From: an uncultured Mycoplasmatota bacterium
GTDB lineage: Bacteria > Bacillota_I > Bacilli_A > RF39 > UBA660
Direction: 5' to 3'
NCBI GenBank assembly: GCA_948472605.1
Contig: CAOKUH010000053.1
Location: forward strand, 1-10,177
Length of the DNA stretch: 10,177 bases
The notes below the pieces were generated by a model, which was not told the DNA's origin, did no database searches, and worked only from the letters and a program-made list of their open reading frames with translations. Positions 1 through 6,681 of the stretch are shown one piece after another (the stretch's first letter is position 1; every line of letters starts with the position of its first letter). The translations under genes were made by a program, and so were the position numbers.

Positions 1-27
1 ATTGTTATTATTATTATTATTATTATT
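1..27. repeat. ATT trinucleotide tract encoding poly-Asn
   Basis: Nine ATT/GTT triplets in a row, read on the minus strand as AAT/AAC Asn codons of the surface protein. It continues to, and possibly past, the window edge. Being a trinucleotide repeat, slippage would alter linker length without shifting the frame. Confidence 0.85.
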
Positions 28-1023
28 TGAAGCATTTTCATGAATAATGTTAAATACATAACTATTTTTAGTTACACCATCTTCAGCTGTTATAGTTAAT
101 TTACAGGTTTTAGTTGCTTCATTTATATTGCAAGCATTACTTGTATGAGTTTGTTTGTTACTATTTGTTACAAACGTAAAGTACATTTTAGTGGTATTTT
201 TACTAACTTTAACATCATATTCCTTTATATTAGGATTAAAAGCTTTAGTTAAAGTCCCACCATGAACTTGTAAGTTAGAAATGCTTGCGTCAGTAGATAA
301 AGTGTTGTTATTAGAATTTTTTCTAGTGACTGTTATTTGATATGTTTTAGTATTTCCAGCTTCTGCACTTACTACGATTTTACAAACGTTGATTCCAACT
401 TTTAATGAACAACTACTTCCTGAAATAACTCGAGCTTTATTATTATTAACTATTGGATTAAAGTTAATAGAACTTACATTATTTTCTACTGTAGCGCTAT
501 ATAGCTCTAAACTAGGCTCAAAAGTTGGCGAAAGTTTTCCACTACTTAAAGAAATTGATTTTAAACTGGCATCTTTACTAATCAAGCAAGTTGATTCGTA
601 AGTTGACTTAGAAACTATAGTTCCTGTTTCTCCAAAATAATTACCATAAGAATCAGTACTACATTTATTTAATTTATAATCTAAATTATTAATTATGTAT
701 TTACTATTTCCTGTCATAGCTACTTCGATAGTTGCAACTTGATAAGAACCACTACTTGGCACATTGCGATAAAAATAGAAACTATTATTAATGCCTGTCT
801 TGTTTATCCATGATGAATCCATTGTTATTTTAATTATTTTTCCATTTGTTATACTAATATTACCTTTTATAGAATTAAGATTAATGTTATCAACTGTTAG
901 AGTGAATTTATATGTATTCTCACTTGTTTTTACTGGCGAATTAAAGCTTATTGAGCCAGCATTTACGATAGTAGGTAATAATAGTAATAAAATTAGACTT
1001 AAAAAATATTTTATCTTTTTCAT
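1..1023 (-). CDS. Secreted protein with cohesin-like and two cadherin-like beta-sandwich domains (3' end outside window)
   Basis: I read this frame directly: it is open from an ATG at 1023-1021 to the window edge (341 codons, no stop), so the C-terminus is missing. A signal peptide is visible (MKKIKYFLSLILLLLPTIVNA, cleavage probably after Ala21). Residues ~22-140 look like a cohesin/adhesin beta-sandwich (SISFNSPVKTSENTYKFTL). Two cadherin-like beta-sandwich repeats (PF12733 type) follow at ~152-236 and ~243-329, each with the pattern L..I..S.G.L.P.F.P....Y...V and ending in a Y.I.VTR or Y.FNI strand. Each holds a closely spaced Cys pair (for example Cys205/Cys214), which could form a disulfide outside the cell. 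A run of nine Asn (333-341) forms a linker. A strong site (AAAGGGGG, about 1030-1037) overlaps the gpmI stop 12 bases upstream, so the two are probably co-transcribed. Such proteins are extracellular; whether it is wall-bound or membrane-anchored depends on the unseen end. The ligand is unknown. Confidence 0.82.
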   Translation of the reverse strand, partial: MKKIKYFLSLILLLLLPTIVNAGSISFNSPVKTSENTYKFTLTVDNINLNSIKGNISITNGKIIKITMDSSWINKTGINNSFYFYRNVPSSGSYQVATIEVAMTGNSKYIINNLDYKLNKCSTDSYGNYFGETGTIVSKSTYESTCLISKDASLKSISLSSGKLSPTFEPSLELYSATVENNVSSINFNPIVNNNKARVISGSSCSLKVGINVCKIVVSAEAGNTKTYQITVTRKNSNNNTLSTDASISNLQVHGGTLTKAFNPNIKEYDVKVSKNTTKMYFTFVTNSNKQTHTSNACNINEATKTCKLTITAEDGVTKNSYVFNIIHENASNNNNNNNNN

Positions 1024-1035
1024 AAATATCCCCCT

Positions 1036-2541
1036 TTATTTTATGATTAAGCTATCACTATTTTTCATCTCTTTTGGTTTTGCTATATCCATATAATCTA
1101 ATATAGTTGGTGCTATATTGGTTAAGTCTCCCGCTTCTTTTAATTTAATATTTTCATCAACTATTATAAAAGGAACCTTTGATAAAGTATGAGTTGTTAC
1201 TATATTATCTTTTTCATCAGTCATAATATCTATATTACCATGATCTGATGTAACTATTACTTTGTAAAAGTTATTTTCAGCCTCTTCTAGTATTTTGCCT
1301 AAGCAAACATCAACTGTCATTATGGCTTTTATGGCGGCGTCATAGTTACCAGTATGTCCAACCATATCAGGATTAGCAAAGTTTACTAAGATGAAATCCA
1401 CGTCTTTTTCCATACAAGAAATTGTTTTTTTAGTAACTTCTACAGCACTCATGCGCGGATCTAAGTCATAAGTTTTTATTTTTAAAGATGGAACTAATAT
1501 CTTGGAACAATTTTCTAAGTTCCCATCATATTCACCATCAAAAAAATAAGTTACATGAGCATATTTTTCAGTTTCTGCAATTCTAGCTTGTGTTAGCCCA
1601 AGTTTTGATAAATACACTCCTAGTGGATTTTCAATTGTCTCCTCTTCTAAAAATGAAATTGTTTTAATTCTTTTATCTATAGGAACAAATGAATATATAT
1701 CTAAGTCCGTAAAACTTATAACTGGAAAGTTATTATAACTTTTATTTATTAAAGCGTCAAGTATTTGTTTAGCTCTATCAGTTCTATAGTTCATCCATAT
1801 AATTATATCACCATCTTTAATCAAGCCTTCAGGATTTAAGATAATAGGAGGCAAGAATTCGTCTGTAACATTTTTTTTGTAACAAGCATTAATAGCACTT
1901 TCACTATTTTTTGATAAAGCTCCTTTTCCTTTTGTTATTAAATTGTAATAAATTTTAGTTCTATCTATCTTATTATCACGATCCATAGCATAATACCTAC
2001 CACAAAGAGTAGCAATACTTCCAGTTTTTCTTGCTTTTATTTGAGTTTCTAATACTTTTATGTATTTATATGATTCAGTTGGTAGAGTATCTCTTCCATC
2101 AGTGATTAGATGAAAATAAATATTTTTAATACCATCATCAACTAATCTATCATATAATTTTAAAAAATGGCTCATATCGCTATGAACTAGTCCATCACTA
2201 AATAAGCCCATAATATGAATTCTAATATTATTTTCTTTTGCTTTATTTACTAAATTTAAATATTTTTCATCTTCTTTAATATCATTATCTAAATATTCAT
2301 GGATTTTTGTAACATCTTGTTTTAATTTGCGACCTGCTCCTATAGTCATATGTCCTACTTCACTATTACCAAATTGTCCTTCTAATAAACCTATCGGCTC
2401 TTCAGAAGCATAAAGAAGTGAGTGAGGATATTTATTCCATAACTCATTAAAATTTTTGGGTTTGGCCTCAATAATAGCATTACCATGTGTTTCTTCTCGA
2501 TATCCAAAACCATCCAAAATGATTGTTAAAATTTTTTTCAT
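1036..2541 (-). CDS. gpmI: 2,3-bisphosphoglycerate-independent phosphoglycerate mutase
   Basis: It interconverts 3-phosphoglycerate and 2-phosphoglycerate in cytoplasmic glycolysis, using two metal ions (usually Mn2+) and a phosphoserine intermediate. The protein is 501 residues, close to the family's usual 505-515. Visible motifs are the N-terminal metal Asp in ILDGFG (Asp10), the nucleophile Ser60 in GNSEVGHMTIGAG, His120 in GLVHS, the substrate loop DGRDT (148-152), YRTDRAKQI, FANPDMVGHTGNYDAA, and the C-terminal metal motif VTSDHGNID. This is the alkaline-phosphatase-superfamily enzyme, not the cofactor-dependent GpmA. The start is the first ATG, with a GGTGAT site at about 2547-2552. It has its own promoter upstream and is followed after 12 bases by the secreted-protein gene. 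It is separated from gapA-pgk-tpiA by spo0A and a membrane-protein gene, a split of the more common gapA-pgk-tpiA-gpmI order. Confidence 0.97.
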   Translation of the reverse strand: MKKILTIILDGFGYREETHGNAIIEAKPKNFNELWNKYPHSLLYASEEPIGLLEGQFGNSEVGHMTIGAGRKLKQDVTKIHEYLDNDIKEDEKYLNLVNKAKENNIRIHIMGLFSDGLVHSDMSHFLKLYDRLVDDGIKNIYFHLITDGRDTLPTESYKYIKVLETQIKARKTGSIATLCGRYYAMDRDNKIDRTKIYYNLITKGKGALSKNSESAINACYKKNVTDEFLPPIILNPEGLIKDGDIIIWMNYRTDRAKQILDALINKSYNNFPVISFTDLDIYSFVPIDKRIKTISFLEEETIENPLGVYLSKLGLTQARIAETEKYAHVTYFFDGEYDGNLENCSKILVPSLKIKTYDLDPRMSAVEVTKKTISCMEKDVDFILVNFANPDMVGHTGNYDAAIKAIMTVDVCLGKILEEAENNFYKVIVTSDHGNIDIMTDEKDNIVTTHTLSKVPFIIVDENIKLKEAGDLTNIAPTILDYMDIAKPKEMKNSDSLIIK

Positions 2542-2560
2542 ATAATCACCAGTTGTTTAG

Positions 2561-2589
2561 ATTATACTATTAAATGGTAAAAATTACAA
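2561..2589 (-). promoter_or_regulatory. Probable sigma-A-type promoter of gpmI
   Basis: On the minus strand, TTGTAA (2584-2589; 4 of 6 matches to TTGACA) and a perfect TATAAT (2561-2566) are separated by 17 bases. They lie in the 55-base gap before gpmI, with predicted initiation about 10-15 bases ahead of the start codon. No terminator is visible between the upstream gene and this promoter, so readthrough is also possible. Confidence 0.72.
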
Positions 2590-2596
2590 ATTCTTA

Positions 2597-3772
2597 TCAT
2601 CTTTTTAAAGCTAATGTTAAATCTTCTTCTATAATTTCTTCATTAGAATCAAAATAAAATTCATAATTTTCTGAAATATGTTGGTAGAACGATTTAAGAT
2701 TCTCTTTCCAATTAGTTGTATATTGATTAGAAATAGTTTCATCTCCTTGTACATAAAGACCAGCTAATTCATTAAGGTTATCTAATGTGTAGTCATTATA
2801 AATAGCTTTAAAATTACCACACATGGCAATTATTCCTTCTTCTGGAGATACATAAGTGTTTAATTCCCCTTCATAAGAAACTCCAGCGAAATTATTTTGT
2901 TTTCTTGATGCTATACTTCCATATATCCCACTTTCAGAATAAGAAATAGATAACATAATTTTTTTATCTTTCACATTAAATAAATCACATATTTTACCAA
3001 CATAAACACTAAATTTATCCCCATTTGTTAAAAAGAGGTTTTCATATGAATCGTATTCTTTTGTTCTAATTTCATTAGAAATGATTAAATCTTCTTTGTT
3101 AATATTTAAGTCTATAAGTTTTATTAACAATTCATCTTTTTTTAGAAAATAAACAAATAGCATACAACAAGCTTCAGGATTACTTAAATCAAAATCATTA
3201 TTTTTAATAATTTTTGTAAAATCATTATAATCATTAGTTGTTTTTCTAGCTAATTTAATCACTTTTTCACTATCCATATTGCTATAAGAGCAATATTCTT
3301 TTAGATAGTTATCATAGATACTTTGTCTTTCAAGCTCTTGATTTAATTCATACAATTTAATAGCATTTTGGAACATTTCTTCTTTATTATTTTCAACTAA
3401 TTCTATATACTTTATGTTTTTGACAATTTCATTATTAAAATCAGCCAAAAAAATTTTGGTATTTACATCAAAGCTTTGTAATTCAATATTGGATTCTACA
3501 GCTAAATCATTTTCTGTATTAAAAATTCTGGTAATTCCTAAAACTAACATTATTGAAAGAAATTTAGCAAAATTAAACTTCTTTTTACTTTGTGAGTTTA
3601 GATATTTGGTCATTAAATAATTACAAATTTTTTCATATTTCTTATTTACTATGATGTATTTGTTTTCAGAATATATAATAGCAAATTCATTTAAAGAAAT
3701 AGTGTCTTTTTTAGAAAGACTATCTAATAGATAACTATAAAATTTTGTTTTTAAATTTTTTGGTGTTTCCAT
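2597..3772 (-). CDS. Membrane-anchored protein with probable lysozyme/glucosaminidase-like C-terminal domain
   Basis: A protein of 391 residues that I do not recognise as a named gene. Residues 1-65 are charged and probably cytoplasmic. A basic stretch (SKKKF, 62-66) precedes one hydrophobic segment (about 69-85, AKFLSIMLVLGITRIF), suggesting a type II anchor with the rest outside. Residues ~86-250 are helical, acidic and Lys/Asn-rich. Residues ~255-330 resemble the GH73/lysozyme-like fold: MLSISYSESG with Glu280 where the family's catalytic Glu sits, then NNFAGVSYEG like the family's NNLFGIK, then TYVSPEEGI like Y.S..ES. The role as a peptidoglycan hydrolase is inference from these motifs. 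The site AAAGGAGGT is 7-8 bases before the ATG. It lies between spo0A and gpmI with its own strong promoter. The TGA stop is followed directly by an in-frame TAA. It could be catalytically inactive or have a structural role in envelope or spore formation. Confidence 0.72.
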   Translation of the reverse strand: METPKNLKTKFYSYLLDSLSKKDTISLNEFAIIYSENKYIIVNKKYEKICNYLMTKYLNSQSKKKFNFAKFLSIMLVLGITRIFNTENDLAVESNIELQSFDVNTKIFLADFNNEIVKNIKYIELVENNKEEMFQNAIKLYELNQELERQSIYDNYLKEYCSYSNMDSEKVIKLARKTTNDYNDFTKIIKNNDFDLSNPEACCMLFVYFLKKDELLIKLIDLNINKEDLIISNEIRTKEYDSYENLFLTNGDKFSVYVGKICDLFNVKDKKIMLSISYSESGIYGSIASRKQNNFAGVSYEGELNTYVSPEEGIIAMCGNFKAIYNDYTLDNLNELAGLYVQGDETISNQYTTNWKENLKSFYQHISENYEFYFDSNEEIIEEDLTLALKR

Positions 3773-3809
3773 ATAATTTTACCTCCTTTATTTTTATGCA
3801 ACAAGAAGC

Positions 3810-3838
3810 ACTTTACTATAAAATTTTAATTTTGTCAA
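3810..3838 (-). promoter_or_regulatory. Near-consensus promoter of the membrane-anchored lysozyme-like gene
   Basis: A perfect minus-strand TTGACA (3833-3838) lies 17 bases from TAAAGT (3810-3815, 4 of 6 matches to TATAAT), just after the spo0A terminator. The arrangement implies a separate sigma-A-type transcript with a leader of about 30 bases. Confidence 0.7.
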
Positions 3839-3857
3839 CCGATGTGTTTTTTAAAAT

Positions 3858-3888
3858 AAAAAAAGAAATCATTAAATCCTGATTTCTT
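3858..3888 (-). terminator. Rho-independent terminator of spo0A
   Basis: On the minus strand AAGAAATCA (3880-3888) pairs perfectly with TGATTTCTT (3863-3871) around an 8-base loop, and a run of T follows (A-run 3858-3864 on the plus strand, then more T-rich sequence). The stem begins inside the spo0A stop codon (3887-3889). Confidence 0.82.
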
Positions 3889-4651
3889 ATGACATTACTG
3901 GTTTACTATTTAATCTTAAGTTATCTGCTAAAGTAGCTATAAATTCTGAATTGGTAGGTTTGCTTCGATCAAAGTCAACGCTATGTCCAAATAGTTCATC
4001 CATTACATCATAGTCTCCTCTAGACCAACTTACTTCTATTGCGTGTCTTATTGCTCTTTCAACTCTGCTAGCTGTTGTATCATATTTAACAGCTATTTCT
4101 GGATATATACATTTTGTTATTCCACCTATCATATCGGGATTTTGATACATCATGTAAATTCCTTCTCTGATATATTGATATCCTCTTATATGAGATGGAA
4201 TGCCTAGAGAGTGAAGTAACTTACTAATAGCAATTTCAACTTTATTGTCTTTTAATTCGGTTTCTTCTATACCATTATTTATAATACTTATTATTCTACT
4301 TTCAATTGCTTCAGTTTTTACTGGTTTTAACATAATATAATCAACTTTATATTGATTAACTATCTTAATAGCTGATTCCTTGTTATAACTTGTAAGTATT
4401 ATAACTCTTTTGTTAATTTTTCTTTTTTGCATTTCTTCTAAAATGCTTATTCCATCAACTTCTGGCATTATCATATCCATTAGTACCATATCATATTCAC
4501 CTTGATGATTTATAATATATTCTAATCCTTCTTTACCATTGTTGATAGTGTTTACTACTTTAATTACTGCGTGACTGCTAAAATACTGCTTAATTCTATT
4601 TGTAACTGATTCACTATCGTCAATTACTAGAATATTAACTGTTGTTTTCAT
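3887..4651 (-). CDS. spo0A: Sporulation/stationary-phase master response regulator Spo0A
   Basis: A two-domain response regulator of 254 residues, close to the 260-270 usual for Spo0A. The receiver domain (1-~120) has the acidic pair Asp11-Asp12, phosphoacceptor Asp59 in VLMDMIMPEVDG, Thr87 in ILTSY and Lys109 in LKP. The C-terminal Spo0A DNA-binding domain (~140-254) is highly conserved: LGIPSHIRGYQYIREGI, IGGITKCIYPEIA, the recognition-helix segment TTASRVERAIRHAIEV (193-208) and KPTNSEFIATLADNLRL. In spore formers, phosphorylated Spo0A binds TGNCGAA boxes and switches on sporulation and stationary-phase genes. In non-sporulating relatives it can act as a global regulator, and no other sporulation gene is in this window. 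Its start has AAGGAG five bases upstream. It is probably monocistronic, with a -10 box upstream and a terminator at its stop. Confidence 0.97.
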   Translation of the reverse strand: MKTTVNILVIDDSESVTNRIKQYFSSHAVIKVVNTINNGKEGLEYIINHQGEYDMVLMDMIMPEVDGISILEEMQKRKINKRVIILTSYNKESAIKIVNQYKVDYIMLKPVKTEAIESRIISIINNGIEETELKDNKVEIAISKLLHSLGIPSHIRGYQYIREGIYMMYQNPDMIGGITKCIYPEIAVKYDTTASRVERAIRHAIEVSWSRGDYDVMDELFGHSVDFDRSKPTNSEFIATLADNLRLNSKPVMS

Positions 4652-4690
4652 ATTTTCTCCTTTTTCTTAATATTTACTGCACGCAACTTA

Positions 4691-4696
4691 ATTATA
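4691..4696 (-). promoter_or_regulatory. -10 box upstream of spo0A
   Basis: A perfect minus-strand TATAAT lies about 40 bases before the spo0A start, just after the tpiA terminator. I see no good -35 hexamer at 16-18 bases, where the terminator stem and T-run sit, so the promoter may need an activator or another sigma factor. Confidence 0.5.
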
Positions 4697-4701
4697 CCGC
4701 T

Positions 4702-4736
4702 AAAAAAAGACAAAATACTAGAAAATGTTTTGTCTT
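4702..4736 (-). terminator. Rho-independent terminator of the gapA-pgk-tpiA operon
   Basis: On the minus strand AAGACAAAA (4728-4736) pairs over nine bases with TTTTGTCTT (4707-4715) around a 12-base loop, then a run of seven T (4702-4708). It lies 32 bases after the tpiA stop and isolates spo0A from the glycolytic operon. Confidence 0.82.
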
Positions 4737-4768
4737 ATTGTGTAAAATGTTGTAAAAAAATGTCGTTT

Positions 4769-5476
4769 TTAAAATTTGGTTATTATTTCTATTATATTTT
4801 TAGAATCATTGGCACAATTACCAATTAAAAAACCATCTATGTTATTACATTCAATTAAATTATTTATGTTTTCTAAGTTTATACTTCCTCCATAAATAAC
4901 TGATGGATTTAAATTATAAATTTTTTTTAGTTCTTTTTTTAATTTTGAAATTATTTCAGATATATTATCTGAGTCTAAGGTTACATTATTATTTATGGCC
5001 CAAACTGGTTCATATGCTAATATTAAATTATTTAATTCTTGATTATTTAGTTTTGATAAGATATCATTTAATTCTTTTTTTATTTCGATAATTGTTTCTT
5101 CTGGTGATTGTTTTTCTATTTCTCCTATGCATAAAACAACTTTGATATTTTCTTTAGTAGCATTCTTAATTTTGCTAATTACTTCATATAGTTTTTCATT
5201 AGCATCGCTATGGTTTATTAAACAATATGATACTCTTAAGCTTTTTAGTTGATGGGCTAATATTTCGCCAGTGTAACTTCCACTATGAAGGGAAGAAATG
5301 TTTTGGCTTCCTATTTTATAAGGAGCATCGTAGAAAAAACCTAAGTATATGCTACTAGGAAATAATACTAATTCTAAATTATTTGTTTCTATATTTTTAA
5401 GGGTGTTTTTATATTCTAATATTTCTTTTAAAGTTTTATTAGATTTTAAATTACACATCAAGTACTTCAATTTCAC
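4769..5476 (-). CDS. tpiA: Divergent triosephosphate isomerase
   Basis: It should interconvert dihydroxyacetone phosphate and glyceraldehyde 3-phosphate in the cytoplasm. The protein is 235 residues against about 250 for typical TpiA. Conserved parts are Asn9/Lys11 of the N-terminal substrate motif, GSQNISSLHSGSYTGE (56-71), His89, catalytic Glu156 in LAYEPVWA, and YGGS (195-198). Several near-universal positions differ: NWK is NLK, HSERR is HSDAN (Glu to Asp, both Arg lost), the loop-6 IGTG is INNN, and the C-terminal VGGASL is IGNCAN. About four residues are missing after His89. The start is uncertain. A GTG at 5474-5476 gives the family's normal N-terminal length but sits only three bases from GGAGG (5480-5484) and overlaps pgk by 26 bases. 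A TTG at 5468-5470 has better spacing (nine bases), and an ATG lies at 5456-5458. The context after pgk strongly supports the assignment; activity may be lowered. Confidence 0.88.
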   Translation of the reverse strand: MKLKYLMCNLKSNKTLKEILEYKNTLKNIETNNLELVLFPSSIYLGFFYDAPYKIGSQNISSLHSGSYTGEILAHQLKSLRVSYCLINHSDANEKLYEVISKIKNATKENIKVVLCIGEIEKQSPEETIIEIKKELNDILSKLNNQELNNLILAYEPVWAINNNVTLDSDNISEIISKLKKELKKIYNLNPSVIYGGSINLENINNLIECNNIDGFLIGNCANDSKNIIEIITKF

Positions 5477-6662
5477 TCGCCTCCATAACGCTGTCTATTC
5501 CAATTAAATGACCTTTGGTTAAATATTCAAGAGTTGCTCCACCGCCTACTGATAAATAAGTAAAATTATCTTGATGGTTAAAAGCTTTTACAGCACTTAC
5601 AGCATCTCCACCACCTGCTAATTTAATAGAATCCTGTTTTTTTAAAATATTTAATAGTTCTTTTGTTCCATTTGAGTAACGCATGTCTTCATAAATTCCT
5701 ACTGTCCCATTTAGAAATATAGTTTTACTATTTAATAAAGCTGTTTTATATTTTTCTAAGGTTTTTATTCCTATATCACATATAATTTCATTATCACTTA
5801 TTTCATTAATGCGACGATATCTTGTGTAGTTTTTATCATAGCTACTCCCAACAATAGCATCAAGTGGTAACATTAATTTATGGCGATATGTTAGCATTAT
5901 TTGTTTTAATTTTTCCATTGTTATGGTACTTTCTGTAGCAAGTGATGCTCCAATGTTGAAGTTTAATGTTTTTAAAAAACTATTAGCTAATCCTCCTGCT
6001 AGTAAAAGATAATCACATTTAGTTAACATAGCACTTATTAATTCAAGTTTGTCTTCTATTTTAGAGCCTCCCATTATTACAGTAAATGGATGTAGAGGAT
6101 TTTTTAAATATTTATCTAAGTTAGTTAGTTCTTTTAAAACGTTAAAACCAATACAACTTGGTATGTATTTTGTTATTCCAACTACAGATGCATGATTACG
6201 ATGACTTGAGGCAAAGGCATCCATAACAAAAACATCAGCTAAAGAGGCTAAAAATGATGAGACTTGAGCATCACAACTGCTTTCTAATTTTTTAGGGATA
6301 TCTAGAAATCTTGTATTTTCTAACATTAATATATCTTTAGGTTGCATTAAAGAAACTCTTTTTGAAACTTCGGGGTCAAATATTTTTTTGCTAAAATAGA
6401 TTTCTTCTCCAAGTAATTGTTTCATTCTTATAGCTATTGGCTCTAAAGAATATTTTAGTTTGTCTTCTGGTGTTTTAACTTTGCCTAGGTGACTTAAAAT
6501 GATTATTTTACAATTTTCTTTAAGTAAATAACGAATAGTATCTAAGCTAGCAATTATTTTGGTATCATCTAAAATTCTTCCACTTCTTATTGGGACATTT
6601 AAATCACATCTAACAATTACTGTTTTATTTTTTAAATTTATAGTGTCTATTCTTTGTTTCAT
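5451..6662 (-). CDS. pgk: Phosphoglycerate kinase
   Basis: It transfers the acyl phosphate of 1,3-bisphosphoglycerate to ADP, giving ATP and 3-phosphoglycerate, in the cytoplasm. From the ATG at 6662-6660 the protein has 403 residues (family about 390-415). N-domain substrate motifs are VIVRCDLNVP (15-24), ILSHLGKVK (55-63), LENTRF (114-119) and DAFASSHRNHASVVG (148-162). C-domain nucleotide motifs are GGSKIEDKLELI (198-209), NGTVGIYED (318-326, where most family members have NGPMGVFE), GGGDAVSAV (350-358) and SVGGGATLEYL (371-381). The frame stays open 27 codons further upstream into the gapA 3' end, but that extension resembles no Pgk. The ATG chosen has AAAGGTGAT just upstream (GGTGA at 6667-6671). 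It follows gapA by 19 bases and overlaps tpiA, indicating one transcript. Confidence 0.97.
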   Translation of the reverse strand: MKQRIDTINLKNKTVIVRCDLNVPIRSGRILDDTKIIASLDTIRYLLKENCKIIILSHLGKVKTPEDKLKYSLEPIAIRMKQLLGEEIYFSKKIFDPEVSKRVSLMQPKDILMLENTRFLDIPKKLESSCDAQVSSFLASLADVFVMDAFASSHRNHASVVGITKYIPSCIGFNVLKELTNLDKYLKNPLHPFTVIMGGSKIEDKLELISAMLTKCDYLLLAGGLANSFLKTLNFNIGASLATESTITMEKLKQIMLTYRHKLMLPLDAIVGSSYDKNYTRYRRINEISDNEIICDIGIKTLEKYKTALLNSKTIFLNGTVGIYEDMRYSNGTKELLNILKKQDSIKLAGGGDAVSAVKAFNHQDNFTYLSVGGGATLEYLTKGHLIGIDSVMEASEIEVLDV

Positions 6663-6681
6663 TATATCACCTTTTTTCTTT

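Noticed and set aside
389..1096. Plus-strand open frames at 389-601 and 791-1096
   Set aside because: They lie antisense to the secreted-protein gene and the gpmI end, whose minus-strand frames have signal peptide, domains and binding sites.
2594..2599. Possible use of TGA as Trp (Mollicutes code), because the only TGA stop is followed by an in-frame TAA
   Set aside because: The Trp residues I checked are encoded by TGG, and no frame needs a TGA readthrough, so the standard bacterial code fits.
4761..4767. TGTCGTT near the tpiA stop as a Spo0A box
   Set aside because: It differs from TGNCGAA at the last two positions and lies upstream of the operon terminator, so it is not credible as an autoregulatory site.
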